From NCBI RefSeq assembly GCF_013426735.1, contig NZ_AP023272.1:637501-701500 (forward strand): a stretch of 64,000 nucleotides of DNA, written 5' to 3'. Below are positions 42,141 to 51,888 of this stretch, piece after piece. Position 1 is the stretch's first letter. Each line of letters begins with the position of its first letter. This DNA comes from Agrobacterium vitis (GTDB lineage Bacteria; Pseudomonadota; Alphaproteobacteria; Rhizobiales; Rhizobiaceae). Below the pieces are notes generated by a model. That model had not been told where the DNA came from, did no database searches, and worked only from the letters and a program-made list of their open reading frames with translations. The position numbers and the translations under genes are program-made.

Positions 42141-43355
42141 ATGGATTTTGAAGCGTTTTTCAAGAGCGAACTGGATGGCCTGCACGAAGAAGGCCGTTAC
42201 CGGGTTTTTGCCGATCTTGAGCGCCAGCGCGGCAATTTTCCACGGGCTACCCGCTACACGGAAAACGGTCAGCATGACGTGACCGTCTGGTGTTCGAACG
42301 ACTACCTGGGCATGGGCCAGAACGAACAGGTCGTCGAGGCGATGAAAAACGCTATCGATCACTGTGGCGCGGGTGCTGGAGGCACCCGCAATATTTCCGG
42401 CACCAATCACTATCATGTTCTGCTGGAGCAGGAACTGGCCGACTTGCATGGCAAGGAACAGGCGCTGATCTTCACGTCAGGCTATATTTCCAACTGGGCG
42501 ACGCTCGGTACGCTGGGGCAGAAGATCCCCGGCCTGATTATTTTTTCCGATGCCCTGAACCATGCCTCGATGATTGAGGGCATCCGCTATGCGAAATGCG
42601 AACGGGTCATCTGGAAGCATAACGACGTCAAGGACCTGGAAGCCAAGCTGAAGGCGGCCGATCCCAGGGCGCCGAAGCTGATCGCTTTCGAGAGCGTCTA
42701 TTCGATGGATGGCGATATCGCGCCGATCAGGAAAATCTGCGATCTGGCCGATCGCTACGGCGCCATGACCTATCTGGACGAAGTTCATGCGGTTGGCATG
42801 TATGGGCCGCGCGGCGGCGGTGTTGCCGAGCGTGAAGGCATCATGGACCGACTGACGATCATCGAAGGCACGCTTGGCAAGGCATTTGGGGTGATGGGCG
42901 GCTATATCACAGCTTCAACCGCCTTATGCGATTTCATCCGTTCATTTGCGTCAGGTTTTATTTTCACTACGGCTTTGCCACCGTCGCTGGCTGCCGGTGC
43001 GGTTGCCTCGATCCGGCATCTGAAATCCAGCCAGATTGAGCGCTTCGCTCATCAGGAACGGGTGCGTCGGCTGCGGTCGCTTCTGGATGCGCGCGGCATT
43101 CCTCATATGCCCAATCCCAGCCATATCGTGCCGGTCCTGGTTGGCGATGCTGCTAAATGCAAGTGGATCTCCGATATCCTGCTCGACAATTTCAATATTT
43201 ATGTGCAGCCGATCAATTACCCCACGGTGCCGAAAAAAACCGAGCGCCTGCGCATCACGCCCACGCCGTTGCATAGCGATGCCGATGTCGATCATCTGGT
43301 CGGAGCCCTGCATCAGCTCTGGTCGAGATGTGCGCTGGCGCGGGCTGTCGCCTGA
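42141..43355 (+). CDS. hemA: 5-aminolevulinate synthase
   Basis: Pyridoxal-phosphate enzyme that condenses glycine and succinyl-CoA to 5-aminolevulinate, the first step of haem synthesis by the Shemin pathway, confined among bacteria to alphaproteobacteria. The 404-residue product starts with [20 protein letters not shown]. It has [10 protein letters not shown], the glycine-rich [17 protein letters not shown] segment and [15 protein letters not shown]. The PLP lysine is K247 in [13 protein letters not shown]. The succinyl-CoA substrate is made by the sucAB/lpdA complex encoded at the start of this window. A candidate FNR-type box lies about 196 bases upstream. Confidence 0.97.
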   Translation: MDFEAFFKSELDGLHEEGRYRVFADLERQRGNFPRATRYTENGQHDVTVWCSNDYLGMGQNEQVVEAMKNAIDHCGAGAGGTRNISGTNHYHVLLEQELADLHGKEQALIFTSGYISNWATLGTLGQKIPGLIIFSDALNHASMIEGIRYAKCERVIWKHNDVKDLEAKLKAADPRAPKLIAFESVYSMDGDIAPIRKICDLADRYGAMTYLDEVHAVGMYGPRGGGVAEREGIMDRLTIIEGTLGKAFGVMGGYITASTALCDFIRSFASGFIFTTALPPSLAAGAVASIRHLKSSQIERFAHQERVRRLRSLLDARGIPHMPNPSHIVPVLVGDAAKCKWISDILLDNFNIYVQPINYPTVPKKTERLRITPTPLHSDADVDHLVGALHQLWSRCALARAVA

Positions 43356-43479
43356 TTTTTCCATTTCACTCTTGCGCAGGTTGTGCGGGTCATGGTCACA
43401 TGGCCCGCATTTTGTTTTAGGGTTTGCCAGGGAAAAGTGGAATCCGGTTTTCCCTGACAAACTCTAGGGGAGGGATAGG

Positions 43480-44709
43480 ATGTCGATTGTCGAGCGGGTC
43501 AACCGCGTGCTGGAAGAGGCTGTGTCAAGGGAGGCTCTCGTTGGGGCGGTGGTCATGGTGTTCAGGCACGGACAGCCCCTGCTGCGGCGGGCCATTGGCT
43601 ATGCGGATCGGGAAGCGCGTATTCCGGTGCGGCTCGATACGATTTTTCGCTTCGCATCGGTCACAAAACCATTTGTCGCGGCCACGGCGCTTACTCTGAT
43701 CGACAAGGGATTGCTGGGTCTTGACGATCTGGTGGCCGATTATCTTCCCTGGTTCCGTCCAAAGACGCCCGCCGGCACGTTTGCCGCCATCACGGTGCGT
43801 CATCTGCTCACCCATACATCGGGTCTGACCTATGATCCGGCGCTGCAAAGGCTGCCGCGTGAGCGGGCGATCAATCTCGGTCTTCTCGATACGGATTTGA
43901 CGCTTGAGGAGAATTTCAGCCGCCATAATGCCATTCCGCTGGCTTTTGCCCCTGGCGAGCGTTGGGGCTATTCTATCTCGACGGATCTGCTGGGCGCAGT
44001 GGTTGCCAAGGTGCATGGCGAAAACAGCCTATCGGAGCAGAAAGAGACCACGGAAGCGACAAGCGCTCCTCCGCTCCCTGGAAGCGTTCCGTTCGAACGA
44101 TTTTTCGGCTCCATCGAGAACAGATGCATTCTGGAGGCTTCGGTGGTCGAGCATGTCTGTGCGCCCTTGCGGCTGACGGATGCGCGGTTCCATGTTACGG
44201 ATATGTCCCGATTGGCCTTACCCTACCGGGACGGCGAGACGCGGGCCGAGCGCATGGAAGACCAATGGCGGTCAACCGGTGTATCGGGCGAAGGACCGGC
44301 GTTTTCCCCCTCGCGGATTTTCAATCCACGTGCCTTTCAGTCCGGAGGCGGGGGGATGGCAGGCACTGCGCTGGATGTGCTGACGCTGCTCGAAACCATT
44401 CGTACTGGCGGTGGTGCACTGATGTCACCTGAGCTGGCGCAAATGTGTCTCTCCAACCAGATCGGCGATCTCCCCATGGGACTTCCCGGCAAGCGCTTCA
44501 GCTTTATCGGTGCTGTCATCACCAATTCCGCCGCAGCGGCAACGGCCCTGCCGCCGGGCGCGGTGCAATGGGGTGGTGTCTATGGCAATACGTGGTTCAT
44601 CGTTCCCGAGGCCGGTTTGACCGTGGTCAGCTTGAGCAATACGGCATTGGAAGGCTGTGACGGTGCGTATGTCGAGCGCTTGCGTGCTGCGGTATGCGCG
44701 ACTGGATAA
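43480..44709 (+). CDS. Serine beta-lactamase-family (class C / esterase-like) protein
   Basis: 409-residue protein of the beta-lactamase/transpeptidase-like superfamily. The nucleophile motif S60-V-T-K63 (FASVTKPFVAA) is clear. The second motif is likely Y164-S-I (WGYSISTDLLG), closer to esterases such as EstB than to the YAN of class C beta-lactamases. No signal peptide is visible, so it is probably cytosolic and unlikely to be a resistance enzyme. Between about 185 and 230 it has a Ser/Glu/Pro-rich insertion (SLSEQKETTEATSAPPLP, then FERFFGSIENRCILEA) where family members have a short link. It lies between hemA and dxr. The substrate is unknown. Confidence 0.82.
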   Translation: MSIVERVNRVLEEAVSREALVGAVVMVFRHGQPLLRRAIGYADREARIPVRLDTIFRFASVTKPFVAATALTLIDKGLLGLDDLVADYLPWFRPKTPAGTFAAITVRHLLTHTSGLTYDPALQRLPRERAINLGLLDTDLTLEENFSRHNAIPLAFAPGERWGYSISTDLLGAVVAKVHGENSLSEQKETTEATSAPPLPGSVPFERFFGSIENRCILEASVVEHVCAPLRLTDARFHVTDMSRLALPYRDGETRAERMEDQWRSTGVSGEGPAFSPSRIFNPRAFQSGGGGMAGTALDVLTLLETIRTGGGALMSPELAQMCLSNQIGDLPMGLPGKRFSFIGAVITNSAAAATALPPGAVQWGGVYGNTWFIVPEAGLTVVSLSNTALEGCDGAYVERLRAAVCATG

Positions 44710-44775
44710 TTCCTGAAGCCGGAATCGGCTCAAGAAAAACTATACTGCAGATTTAAAGTGTTGCAGCATTCTGGA

Positions 44776-45969
44776 TTATCGCGTGCGGCCTTGGTTCACG
44801 ATGACCTCCTGGGCTCGGCGTCGTGCCTGCGCATCGGCGGCAAAGACATCGGCAATCACGGTCGCCGGTGCCAAGCCCGATAGATGGTCCATGACATCCT
44901 CGACCACATCGGCCATGGCAAGAAAACAGATCTTTTCCTCGACAAAAGCCTCAAAGGCACATTCTTCGGCGGCGTTCAGCACCGCGCCCTGCAAGCCGCC
45001 GCGCTCAAGCGCTGTACGGGCGAGACGGATGGCCGGAAAACGGTCCAGGTCCGGCGCTTCGAAATCCAGCCGCGCCAGCTTGGTAAAATCCAAGCGGTCC
45101 ACATCCAGCGCCGCGCGTTTCGGATAGCTCAGCGCATAACCGATGGCGGTGCGCATATCCGGTACGCCAAGCTGGGCCAGCACGGAGCCGTCACTATAGC
45201 CCACCATCGAATGGACGATCGACTGAGGATGGACGATAACCTCGATCTGGTCGGGTGTCAGATCGAACAGGTGCTTGGCCTCGATCATCTCCAGCGCCTT
45301 GTTGAACATCGAGGCGCTGCCAATCGACACCTTCAGTCCCATGGACCAATTCGGATGGGCGCGGGCGGTTTGAACACTGACATCGGCCATCTGTTGGCGG
45401 GTGAAGGTACGAAACGGCCCCCCAGAAGCCGTCAGCACGATCCGCTCCAGCGTGTCACGGTGATTTTCGTCCAGGCATTGGAAAATTGCCGAATGCTCAC
45501 TATCGACGGGGATAATTTTGCCGCCGCCCTTGCGCACCGTCTCGATGAACAATTCGCCAGCCGAAACGAGGCATTCCTTATTGGCGAGCGCGATATCGGC
45601 GCCGCGTGCAGCCGCAGTCAAGGTTGGCTGCAAACCGGCGGTTCCGACAATGGCGGCCATCACCCAGTCGGCCTCAAGGCATGCCGCTTCCTGTAGCCCG
45701 CTGCTGCCAGCTGCAACGTCGATACCGCTGCCCGACAACAGATCTTTCAAGGCAATATATTGATTTTCATCCGAGGTAACCGCCAGCCTTGCGCCTGTCA
45801 CCAATGCCTGCTCCGCCAGAAGAGCGACATTGCCGTGCCCTGTCAGAGCCATGATGTCGAAGCGATCGCGTCCGCCCATTTGTCTGATCACGTCAAGCGT
45901 GTTGGTTCCGATAGAGCCGGTTGACCCCAGAATGGTGAGGCGGCGGGGCTGGGACGTGGCGGTATTCAT
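44776..45969 (-). CDS. dxr: 1-deoxy-D-xylulose 5-phosphate reductoisomerase
   Basis: Second enzyme of the methylerythritol-phosphate isoprenoid pathway. It makes 2-C-methyl-D-erythritol 4-phosphate with NADPH and a divalent metal. The 397-residue product has the NADPH-binding ILGSTGSIGTNTLDVI and the domain block ADIALANKECLVSAG. The metal/substrate residues are in IIPVDSEHSAIFQCL, followed by ILTASGGPFR and the flexible loop WSMGLKVSIGSASMFNKALE. ATG at 45969 (MNTATSQPRR) is chosen because GGA lies 8-10 bases upstream. A GTG at 45990 adds 7 residues. It converges with the beta-lactamase-family gene. Confidence 0.95.
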   Translation of the reverse strand: MNTATSQPRRLTILGSTGSIGTNTLDVIRQMGGRDRFDIMALTGHGNVALLAEQALVTGARLAVTSDENQYIALKDLLSGSGIDVAAGSSGLQEAACLEADWVMAAIVGTAGLQPTLTAAARGADIALANKECLVSAGELFIETVRKGGGKIIPVDSEHSAIFQCLDENHRDTLERIVLTASGGPFRTFTRQQMADVSVQTARAHPNWSMGLKVSIGSASMFNKALEMIEAKHLFDLTPDQIEVIVHPQSIVHSMVGYSDGSVLAQLGVPDMRTAIGYALSYPKRAALDVDRLDFTKLARLDFEAPDLDRFPAIRLARTALERGGLQGAVLNAAEECAFEAFVEEKICFLAMADVVEDVMDHLSGLAPATVIADVFAADAQARRRAQEVIVNQGRTR

Positions 45970-46233
45970 AGATATATCCGGCAATTGCACCTGTTCCCCA
46001 TGCGTCTACAGGGGAATGGGCAGGGCGGCAAGCTTCAAGCCGATGGCGCTCCCTGATGGACCATAGAAGGCCCCCCTTGAACGCTTCAGATGATTTGCTA
46101 TGGCACAGGCATTCGACCAATCCTTAAAAGGATATGGACCAGGCATCTGGGAAATTTTCGAGTGGAAACGACAAAAACCAGCAGTTTTAATAGGTAAGAC
46201 TGCTCTTCATGCGTGGGTTAAACGCATGGTAAG

Positions 46234-46341
46234 TCAGAATGTCGGCTTTGTCGCGACCGCCAACTTGCCTCGCTCATTCAGCGATACGACAATTATCGTG
46301 CTTGCTGCAATCAGCGCAGCCCCTATTCCTAGAACAATCAT
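46234..46341 (-). CDS. Small single-membrane-span peptide (35 residues), hypothetical
   Basis: A 35-codon frame on the minus strand that most gene finders would skip for its size. The product begins MIVLGIGAALIAAS, has one hydrophobic segment (about 2-20) and then a short, mostly basic tail (NERGKLAVATKPTF). AAAGG sits six bases before the ATG (GGTGAG two bases before it). It lies upstream of and divergent to the chemotaxis operon and in the same direction as dxr. I do not recognise a family. It may be real or a chance frame. Confidence 0.4.
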   Translation of the reverse strand: MIVLGIGAALIAASTIIVVSLNERGKLAVATKPTF

Positions 46342-46715
46342 TGCTCACCTTTTCGACCGTCATGCCGCTTGGTGCCACATTAACACAACTTAACCTTGCT
46401 CCAAACTGGATTTCACGTTTACGCCTTCACAAATCGATTCAAATTTTAAGAATTTGGCAGTAAAGTTGAGCAGATAATAAACATTAACCTCCAATCAACG
46501 AATTAACCATAAAGATTGTAGGACACGGAGGAATGGGCGCGTTGCGCGTCCCACTCGGCATGATGCCAGTCCCACCGTACCGGTTCCGATCCGGTATCTC
46601 CAGTACAGAGCGGTTCTCCAGGTCATGCGGCGTATAGCGCATCCATGCGGACGATTTAACAGGTGATGGCGGTCAGTTCCTGGTTCGACAGGGCCGACCC
46701 CGCGGGGATTGGCAA
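46342..46715. other. Leader/promoter region of the chemotaxis operon
   Basis: About 375 bases without a supported gene. The left part (46370-46510) is AT-rich and probably holds the promoter. An ATG at 46533 with GGAGG close by is in the same frame as the following receptor gene but hits TAG at 46635-46637 after 34 codons. The translation signals are therefore odd (see findings). Confidence 0.45.
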
Positions 46716-48350
46716 TTGGTTCAGCACGCTGAGGCAGAACGGACAGGTGGATCGCAGGCTGGCAGCTTGCGGGACCGGCTGAATTTTGCCGGCCTGGACC
46801 AGGATGCTTGCAGTCTTTTGCGCCGCCACCGGGTCGGGCTGGAACCTGAGGTGGAAACGGGTCTGCGCGCGTTTTTTCGCAAGCTGCAGACGGCACCCGA
46901 TGCGGCCCGTCAGTTTACCGGCGAGCGGCAGATTGACCGCCTCCATGATCTCTATGTTTCCCATTGGGACGTGATGACCGATGCACGTTTCGATGCGCTC
47001 TATGCCGAGCGTGTCAAAGTGCTGGCTGATAGCCAGAGCCGGATGGGGCTTGATCCCCGTTGGCAAATTGCCGGCCATGCCGTTGTTCTGGAGGGCCTGG
47101 TCAGTTCCGTCTTCGCCGATCTTGCCAATCGCGGCTTCATGCCGTCCTCGCGCAAGCGGGCAGCCGAATTGCAGGCGCTGGTCAGCGCGCTCATTCGCCT
47201 GGTCATGGTGGATGTGGAGATTGCCGTTTCCCTGCGCTTCAACGAATTGCGCCTCAAGCATCATCGCGACATGGCTGATCTACGCCGCAAGGAGCGCGCC
47301 AGCGTCACGGATCTGTTCCAAGGCGCATTCACGGCGCTGTCGCAGGGCGATCTGTCCAGCCGGCTGAACAGTGATGTCCCCGAGGAATATCTGGATCTCG
47401 TGTCGAGTTTCAATGGCGCAATGGAGAGTATTTGCGCTGCGGTTTCCGTGATGGACGCTAGCCGCCGCACGGCGGAGGACGTCAGCGCTGCCCTTGGCGA
47501 GCAAGGATCCGCGCTAGGAGTGCGGGCCGATGAGGCCGCAGCAGGCCTTGATGCGGCAAGTGCCAGCCTGCGGCAGGTAACCGAAACAGTCAGCCATAAC
47601 GCGGCGCAGTCGAAACTCACCGAGCAGGCTGTCGAGATGACCGTCAAGGCGGTCGAAGCGAGCGGCGAGGTGGTTGGTAAGGCCATCGCCGCCATGGCGG
47701 ATATCGAAACTTCCGCTGAGCAGATTGGCCATATTATCGGCTCCATCGATGAAATTGCCTTCCAGACCAACCTTCTGGCTTTGAACGCCGGCATCGAGGC
47801 GGCTCGCGCCGGTGATTCCGGTCGTGGCTTTGCCGTCGTTGCCCAGGAAGTGCGGGCTTTGGCCCAGCGATCCGCCGACAGTGCGCGGGAAATCAAGGCC
47901 TTGGTTGCGGCCACCAAGCATCAGGTCGAGGCCGGGGTGGAGATGGTCAATCGGACCCAGGATGCGATTTCCAGCATCGTGACGCAGGTCGTCGATATCA
48001 ATCGGTCGGTCTCGGTGATGGCTGGAGAAACGGCTAAGCAGGCCGCAGCCCTGGATAGCGTCGCGTGCGTGCTCGAAGCCCAGGGCGAAACATCGCGTGC
48101 AAGCGCACAGTTGTCACGCCAGGCAGCGGATGACAGTGCCGATCTGCATACGGTGATCGTCGAGCTTGGCAAGACCGTGCGGCAATTCACCCTTGAACGC
48201 ACGCCCTATCGGGGCAACCAGACCAATCCGTCGAACGGTTATCCGGTGCCATCAGCACAACCAGCAGAGCTGCCGATGGCGGCTTTTTCCGAGGACTTCG
48301 GGGGGCACGATTTTTTAGTGCCGATTCGGGCAGGAGGCCTTTCGATGTGA
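46716..48350 (+). CDS. icpA: Globin-coupled soluble chemoreceptor (IcpA/McpE type), first gene of the che operon
   Basis: 544-residue cytoplasmic chemoreceptor without membrane helices. An N-terminal protoglobin domain (about 18-175; [40 protein letters not shown]) is followed by a HAMP-like segment ([20 protein letters not shown]) and the signalling domain ([20 protein letters not shown]). It fits IcpA, which opens the rhizobial che operon. At Q107 the family has the proximal haem histidine (the H in HARxGLxPRW). Neighbouring pocket residues also differ (RWQIAGH rather than RWYIGGY). No ATG exists between the upstream in-frame TAG (46635) and the conserved part. TTG at 46716 with GGGG eight bases before it is the best start, and TTG at 46767 is an alternative. 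Confidence 0.87.
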   Translation: MVQHAEAERTGGSQAGSLRDRLNFAGLDQDACSLLRRHRVGLEPEVETGLRAFFRKLQTAPDAARQFTGERQIDRLHDLYVSHWDVMTDARFDALYAERVKVLADSQSRMGLDPRWQIAGHAVVLEGLVSSVFADLANRGFMPSSRKRAAELQALVSALIRLVMVDVEIAVSLRFNELRLKHHRDMADLRRKERASVTDLFQGAFTALSQGDLSSRLNSDVPEEYLDLVSSFNGAMESICAAVSVMDASRRTAEDVSAALGEQGSALGVRADEAAAGLDAASASLRQVTETVSHNAAQSKLTEQAVEMTVKAVEASGEVVGKAIAAMADIETSAEQIGHIIGSIDEIAFQTNLLALNAGIEAARAGDSGRGFAVVAQEVRALAQRSADSAREIKALVAATKHQVEAGVEMVNRTQDAISSIVTQVVDINRSVSVMAGETAKQAAALDSVACVLEAQGETSRASAQLSRQAADDSADLHTVIVELGKTVRQFTLERTPYRGNQTNPSNGYPVPSAQPAELPMAAFSEDFGGHDFLVPIRAGGLSM

Positions 48351-48486
48351 GCGGTTTATTTACCTACCTCTTATACAACGGAGGAAGGTTCGGGATGAAA
48401 ACAGCTTTTCGTGCCGGAGAAGCGCTTAGGTTTTGAGCTCTCATACCCTTATGGGGCGGTCGTTAGAAACAGTAGGGAAACAGTCT

Positions 48487-48783
48487 ATGGCGAGCAAGAA
48501 AGGCGCATCGGCGCAGCTTAAACTGGCATCGGTGCTCGACTTGAATGAAGCGTCTCAGCTCAAGGACAAGCTTCTGTCCATGCGGGGAGGAGCAATTGAA
48601 ATCGACGCATCCGGTGTCGAGCGAATGGGAGCGCTTTGCGCCCAGGTGCTCGTCTCGGGCGCGAAAACCTGGGAAGAAGACCAGAAAACCTTCTCGATAA
48701 AGCAGGCGTCAGACGCTTTCACCAAAACCATACAGCTCTTGGGCTTGAACAACGATCAACTGATCGCGGAGATCCGGCAATGA
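48487..48783 (+). CDS. STAS-domain protein of the che operon (rhizobial orf2)
   Basis: 98-residue single STAS-domain protein, of the anti-sigma-factor-antagonist type but lacking any visible kinase partner here. LASVLDLNEASQLKDKLLSM and IDASGVERMGALCAQVL form the conserved strand/helix with the usual regulatory serine position in DASGVERM. It corresponds to orf2 of rhizobial che operons, which lies between the globin-type receptor and cheY1. ATG at 48487 has AGGGAA seven bases upstream. Its last four bases overlap cheY1. The role in chemotaxis is not established. Confidence 0.85.
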   Translation: MASKKGASAQLKLASVLDLNEASQLKDKLLSMRGGAIEIDASGVERMGALCAQVLVSGAKTWEEDQKTFSIKQASDAFTKTIQLLGLNNDQLIAEIRQ

Positions 48784-49145
48784 AGAAAAAAGTATTAACC
48801 GTGGATGACTCTAGAACCATCCGCAACATGCTTCTCGTGACCCTCAACAATGCGGGTTTCGAGACCATCCAGGCCGAAGACGGCGTCGAAGGTCTTGAAG
48901 TGCTTGAAGAGTGCAATCCCGACGTGATCGTCACCGATATCAACATGCCGCGCCTTGACGGTTTTGGTTTTATCGAGGGCGTACGCCGCAATGAAAAATA
49001 CCGTGCCGTTCCGATCCTCGTTCTGACGACCGAAAGCGATGCTGAGAAGAAGAACCGTGCGCGCCAGGCTGGCGCTACCGGCTGGATCGTCAAGCCATTC
49101 GATCCGACGAAACTGATCGATGCGATTGAACGTGTAACCGCCTAA
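48780..49145 (+). CDS. cheY1: Chemotaxis response regulator CheY1
   Basis: 121-residue single-domain response regulator. Acidic pair D9/D10 (LTVDDSRT), phosphoacceptor D53 (IVTDINMPRLDGFGFIEG) and the conserved lysine in GWIVKPF are visible. In rhizobia with two CheY proteins, CheY2 slows the motor, while CheY1 acts as a phosphate sink that drains CheY2-P back through CheA. This gene occupies the CheY1 position, before cheA. It overlaps the STAS gene by four bases (ATGA). Confidence 0.95.
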   Translation: MKKKVLTVDDSRTIRNMLLVTLNNAGFETIQAEDGVEGLEVLEECNPDVIVTDINMPRLDGFGFIEGVRRNEKYRAVPILVLTTESDAEKKNRARQAGATGWIVKPFDPTKLIDAIERVTA

Positions 49146-49160
49146 CGGGGTCTGACTTCG

Positions 49161-51416
49161 ATGGATATGAACGAAATCAAAGAGATCTTTTTCCAGGAAT
49201 GCGAGGAACAGCTCGCGGAACTGGAATCCGGTCTTCTGAAAATGAACGATGGGGATCGTGACCCGGAGACGGTGAATGCTGTTTTCCGAGCTGTTCATTC
49301 CATCAAAGGAGGCGCAGGCGCGTTCGGTCTCGACGATCTCGTTGCCTTCGCTCACGTTTTTGAGACGACCCTTGATTGCGTTCGATCCAATAAGCTGGAA
49401 CCGGGCATTGAAGTCATGAAGGTCATGCTCAAGTCGGCCGACGTGCTCGCCGACCTGACCAATGCTTCTCGTGACGGCGGCAGCGTCGATCCGTCTCGTT
49501 CAAGCGGCCTTGTCAAGGAATTGGAAGCGCTTGCCAAGGGTGAAGTGCCTTCGTCATCCACCACACCGGCAGCGCCTGCTCCAAAGGCGGCTGCCAAGCC
49601 TGCACCGGCGCCAGCAGCCACGGATGACAGCGGTTTTGCACCCGTTCCATTCTCCTTTGACGATTTTGCCGACGAAGAGCCTCCCATTGTGTCTCCTCCG
49701 CTTGAAGTGACCTTCAAGCCGCGCCGGGATCTCTACGCCAAGGGCAATGACGCCACGCTTTTGCTGCGTGATCTGTCGCGCATCGGCGAAGTCAGCCTGA
49801 ACTGCAACGTAAGCGCCGTTCCGACGCTGGAATCCATGGATCCAGAGGAGGCCTACTTCTCCTGGAAAATCCTGGTGAAGAGCGAAAAAGGCGAAGAAGG
49901 CGTTCGGACTGTTTTCGAGTTTGCCGAATGGGATTGCGAACTGGAAATCAAGGAACAGGAAGCGACTGTTGCTGAAGGGAGCGATGAGCTGCCGATGGTA
50001 CCGGTGCCGTTCGATCTGTCCGCGCTGGACGACGATAGCGGCGTTGAAGAGGTTGACGATAGCGCCGTCGACTTGATCGCAGAGGCCGTGGAAGCCGCCG
50101 ATACGGCAACCAAAGTGGTCAGTGCCGTCAGGGAGAAGAGAGAATCTCCAGCCGCTGCTGCCGCCGCTGCCGCTGCCGCTGCGCAAAACCAGTCCGCAGC
50201 TTCTGCTGCCGGGCAAACGATCCGCGTCGATCTCGATCGCGTCGATCGCCTGATCAACCTGGTGGGCGAGCTTGTCATCAACCAGGCCATGCTGTCGCAG
50301 AGCGTCATCGAAAATGACACCAACGGCACATCGTCGATCAATATGGGCCTCGAAGAGCTGCAACAGCTCACCCGCGAGATCCAGGATTCGGTCATGGCGA
50401 TCCGTGCTCAGCCGGTCAAGCCGGTGTTCCAGCGCATGTCGCGTATCGTGCGAGAAGTCGCTGATATGGTTGGCAAATCGATCCGTCTGGTCACCGAAGG
50501 TGAGAACACCGAGGTGGACAAGACGGTCATCGATAAGCTGGCCGAACCGCTGACCCACATGATCCGAAATGCCGTTGACCATGGTATCGAAACCCCCGAA
50601 AAGCGTAGTGCCGCCGGCAAGAACCCGGAAGGCACGGTCAAGCTGACGGCAAAGCACCGGTCTGGCCGTATTGTGATCGAACTGGTCGATGATGGCGCCG
50701 GTATCAACCGCGAGCGGGTCCGCCAGAAGGCAATCGACAACGATATCATCGCTGCCGACGCCAATCTGTCCGATGAGGAAATCGACAATCTGATCTTCAT
50801 GCCGGGCTTTTCGACGGCGGACAAAATTTCCGACATTTCCGGCCGTGGCGTTGGCATGGACGTGGTCAAGCGGTCCATTCAGGCCTTGGGCGGGCGCATC
50901 TCCATCAGCTCGCGCCCCGGTCAGGGCTCGACTTTTACCATGAGCTTGCCGCTGACACTGGCGGTTCTGGATGGCATGGTGGTCACGGTTGCCGGTCAGA
51001 CGCTTGTCGTTCCGTTGACGGCTATCGTTGAAACCTTGCAGCCGGAAGCGCAGAACATCCATTCCTTCGGGGCCAACCAGCGGCTGATTTCGATCCGCAA
51101 CAGCTTCTGCCCATTGGTGGATGTCGGTCGGATCCTGAATTTCCGGTCAGTCCAGGCCAACCCGATCGATGGTGTTGCTCTGCTGGTTGAATCGGAAGGT
51201 GGCGGTCAGCGCGCCTTGATGGTTGATGCCATCCAGGGTCAGCGCCAGGTGGTCATCAAGAGCCTCGAGGCTAACTATACGCATGTGCCCGGCATCGCCG
51301 CGGCAACCATTCTGGGCGATGGCCGCGTGGCTCTGATCCTGGATGTGGATGCTGTCGTCGCTGCCTCGCGCGGTCAGTCTCTCAAGCAGGAAATGTCGTT
51401 AGCCGTCGCAGGATAG
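49161..51416 (+). CDS. cheA: Chemotaxis histidine kinase CheA
   Basis: 751-residue cytosolic kinase that relays receptor signals to CheY and CheB. The N-terminal HPt domain has phospho-H46 ([15 protein letters not shown]). A proline/alanine-rich linker, the response-regulator-binding region and a second linker with a run of 11 alanines (about 330-340) follow. The dimerisation domain ([20 protein letters not shown]), the ATPase domain ([28 protein letters not shown]) and the C-terminal CheW-like domain then complete the protein. Runs of Ala are common in linkers of this family. It lies between cheY1 and cheW. Confidence 0.97.
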   Translation: MDMNEIKEIFFQECEEQLAELESGLLKMNDGDRDPETVNAVFRAVHSIKGGAGAFGLDDLVAFAHVFETTLDCVRSNKLEPGIEVMKVMLKSADVLADLTNASRDGGSVDPSRSSGLVKELEALAKGEVPSSSTTPAAPAPKAAAKPAPAPAATDDSGFAPVPFSFDDFADEEPPIVSPPLEVTFKPRRDLYAKGNDATLLLRDLSRIGEVSLNCNVSAVPTLESMDPEEAYFSWKILVKSEKGEEGVRTVFEFAEWDCELEIKEQEATVAEGSDELPMVPVPFDLSALDDDSGVEEVDDSAVDLIAEAVEAADTATKVVSAVREKRESPAAAAAAAAAAAQNQSAASAAGQTIRVDLDRVDRLINLVGELVINQAMLSQSVIENDTNGTSSINMGLEELQQLTREIQDSVMAIRAQPVKPVFQRMSRIVREVADMVGKSIRLVTEGENTEVDKTVIDKLAEPLTHMIRNAVDHGIETPEKRSAAGKNPEGTVKLTAKHRSGRIVIELVDDGAGINRERVRQKAIDNDIIAADANLSDEEIDNLIFMPGFSTADKISDISGRGVGMDVVKRSIQALGGRISISSRPGQGSTFTMSLPLTLAVLDGMVVTVAGQTLVVPLTAIVETLQPEAQNIHSFGANQRLISIRNSFCPLVDVGRILNFRSVQANPIDGVALLVESEGGGQRALMVDAIQGQRQVVIKSLEANYTHVPGIAAATILGDGRVALILDVDAVVAASRGQSLKQEMSLAVAG

Positions 51417-51420
51417 TTCT

Positions 51421-51888
51421 ATGTCGAATGCGGTCAAAAGTCTGGTTCAGGGAAATCGCGAGTTGATCGCGTTTCGTATCGGTGATCAGGAGTTTTGCGT
51501 CAACATCATGCAGGTGCGGGAAATCCGTGGATGGACCCCCGCAACGCCGTTGCCGCAGTCTCCTCATTACGTGATGGGCGTGATCAACCTGCGCGGAGCC
51601 GTCTTGCCGATCGTCGATCTGGCGATTCGGCTCGGGCTGAAGCGGACAGAACCGACAGTCCGGCATGTGATTATCGTGGTCCAGACCAGGACCAAGGTCG
51701 TCGGCCTGCTGGTGGATGCCGTGTCCGACGTACTGAGCGTGACAGATGAGACAATCCAACCGACACCTGAGGTCTCGTCTGATCTCGAGCGTCAATACGC
51801 AAGAGGCATCCTCGCCATTGACAAACGGATGATCTGTTTGATTGAGCTGGCGGGCCTTTTCTCTGAAACTGAAAGCGAAGCGGCATGA
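51421..51888 (+). CDS. cheW: Chemotaxis coupling protein CheW (main operon)
   Basis: 155-residue CheW domain ([75 protein letters not shown]). It bridges CheA and receptors. It begins four bases after the cheA stop and overlaps cheR by four, so it is part of the main che operon. Agrobacterium tumefaciens lacks cheW at this place, whereas Sinorhizobium and Rhizobium have it, which makes the order here more like the latter (from memory). Confidence 0.95.
   Translation: MSNAVKSLVQGNRELIAFRIGDQEFCVNIMQVREIRGWTPATPLPQSPHYVMGVINLRGAVLPIVDLAIRLGLKRTEPTVRHVIIVVQTRTKVVGLLVDAVSDVLSVTDETIQPTPEVSSDLERQYARGILAIDKRMICLIELAGLFSETESEAA

Noticed and set aside
43480..44709. Beta-lactamase resistance gene
   Set aside because: No signal peptide and the second motif is YSI instead of YxN, so a periplasmic antibiotic-degrading enzyme is unlikely.
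46100..46393. Plus-strand 97-codon frame upstream of the che operon
   Set aside because: It has no ribosome-binding site, and its middle overlaps the better-supported 35-codon frame on the other strand.
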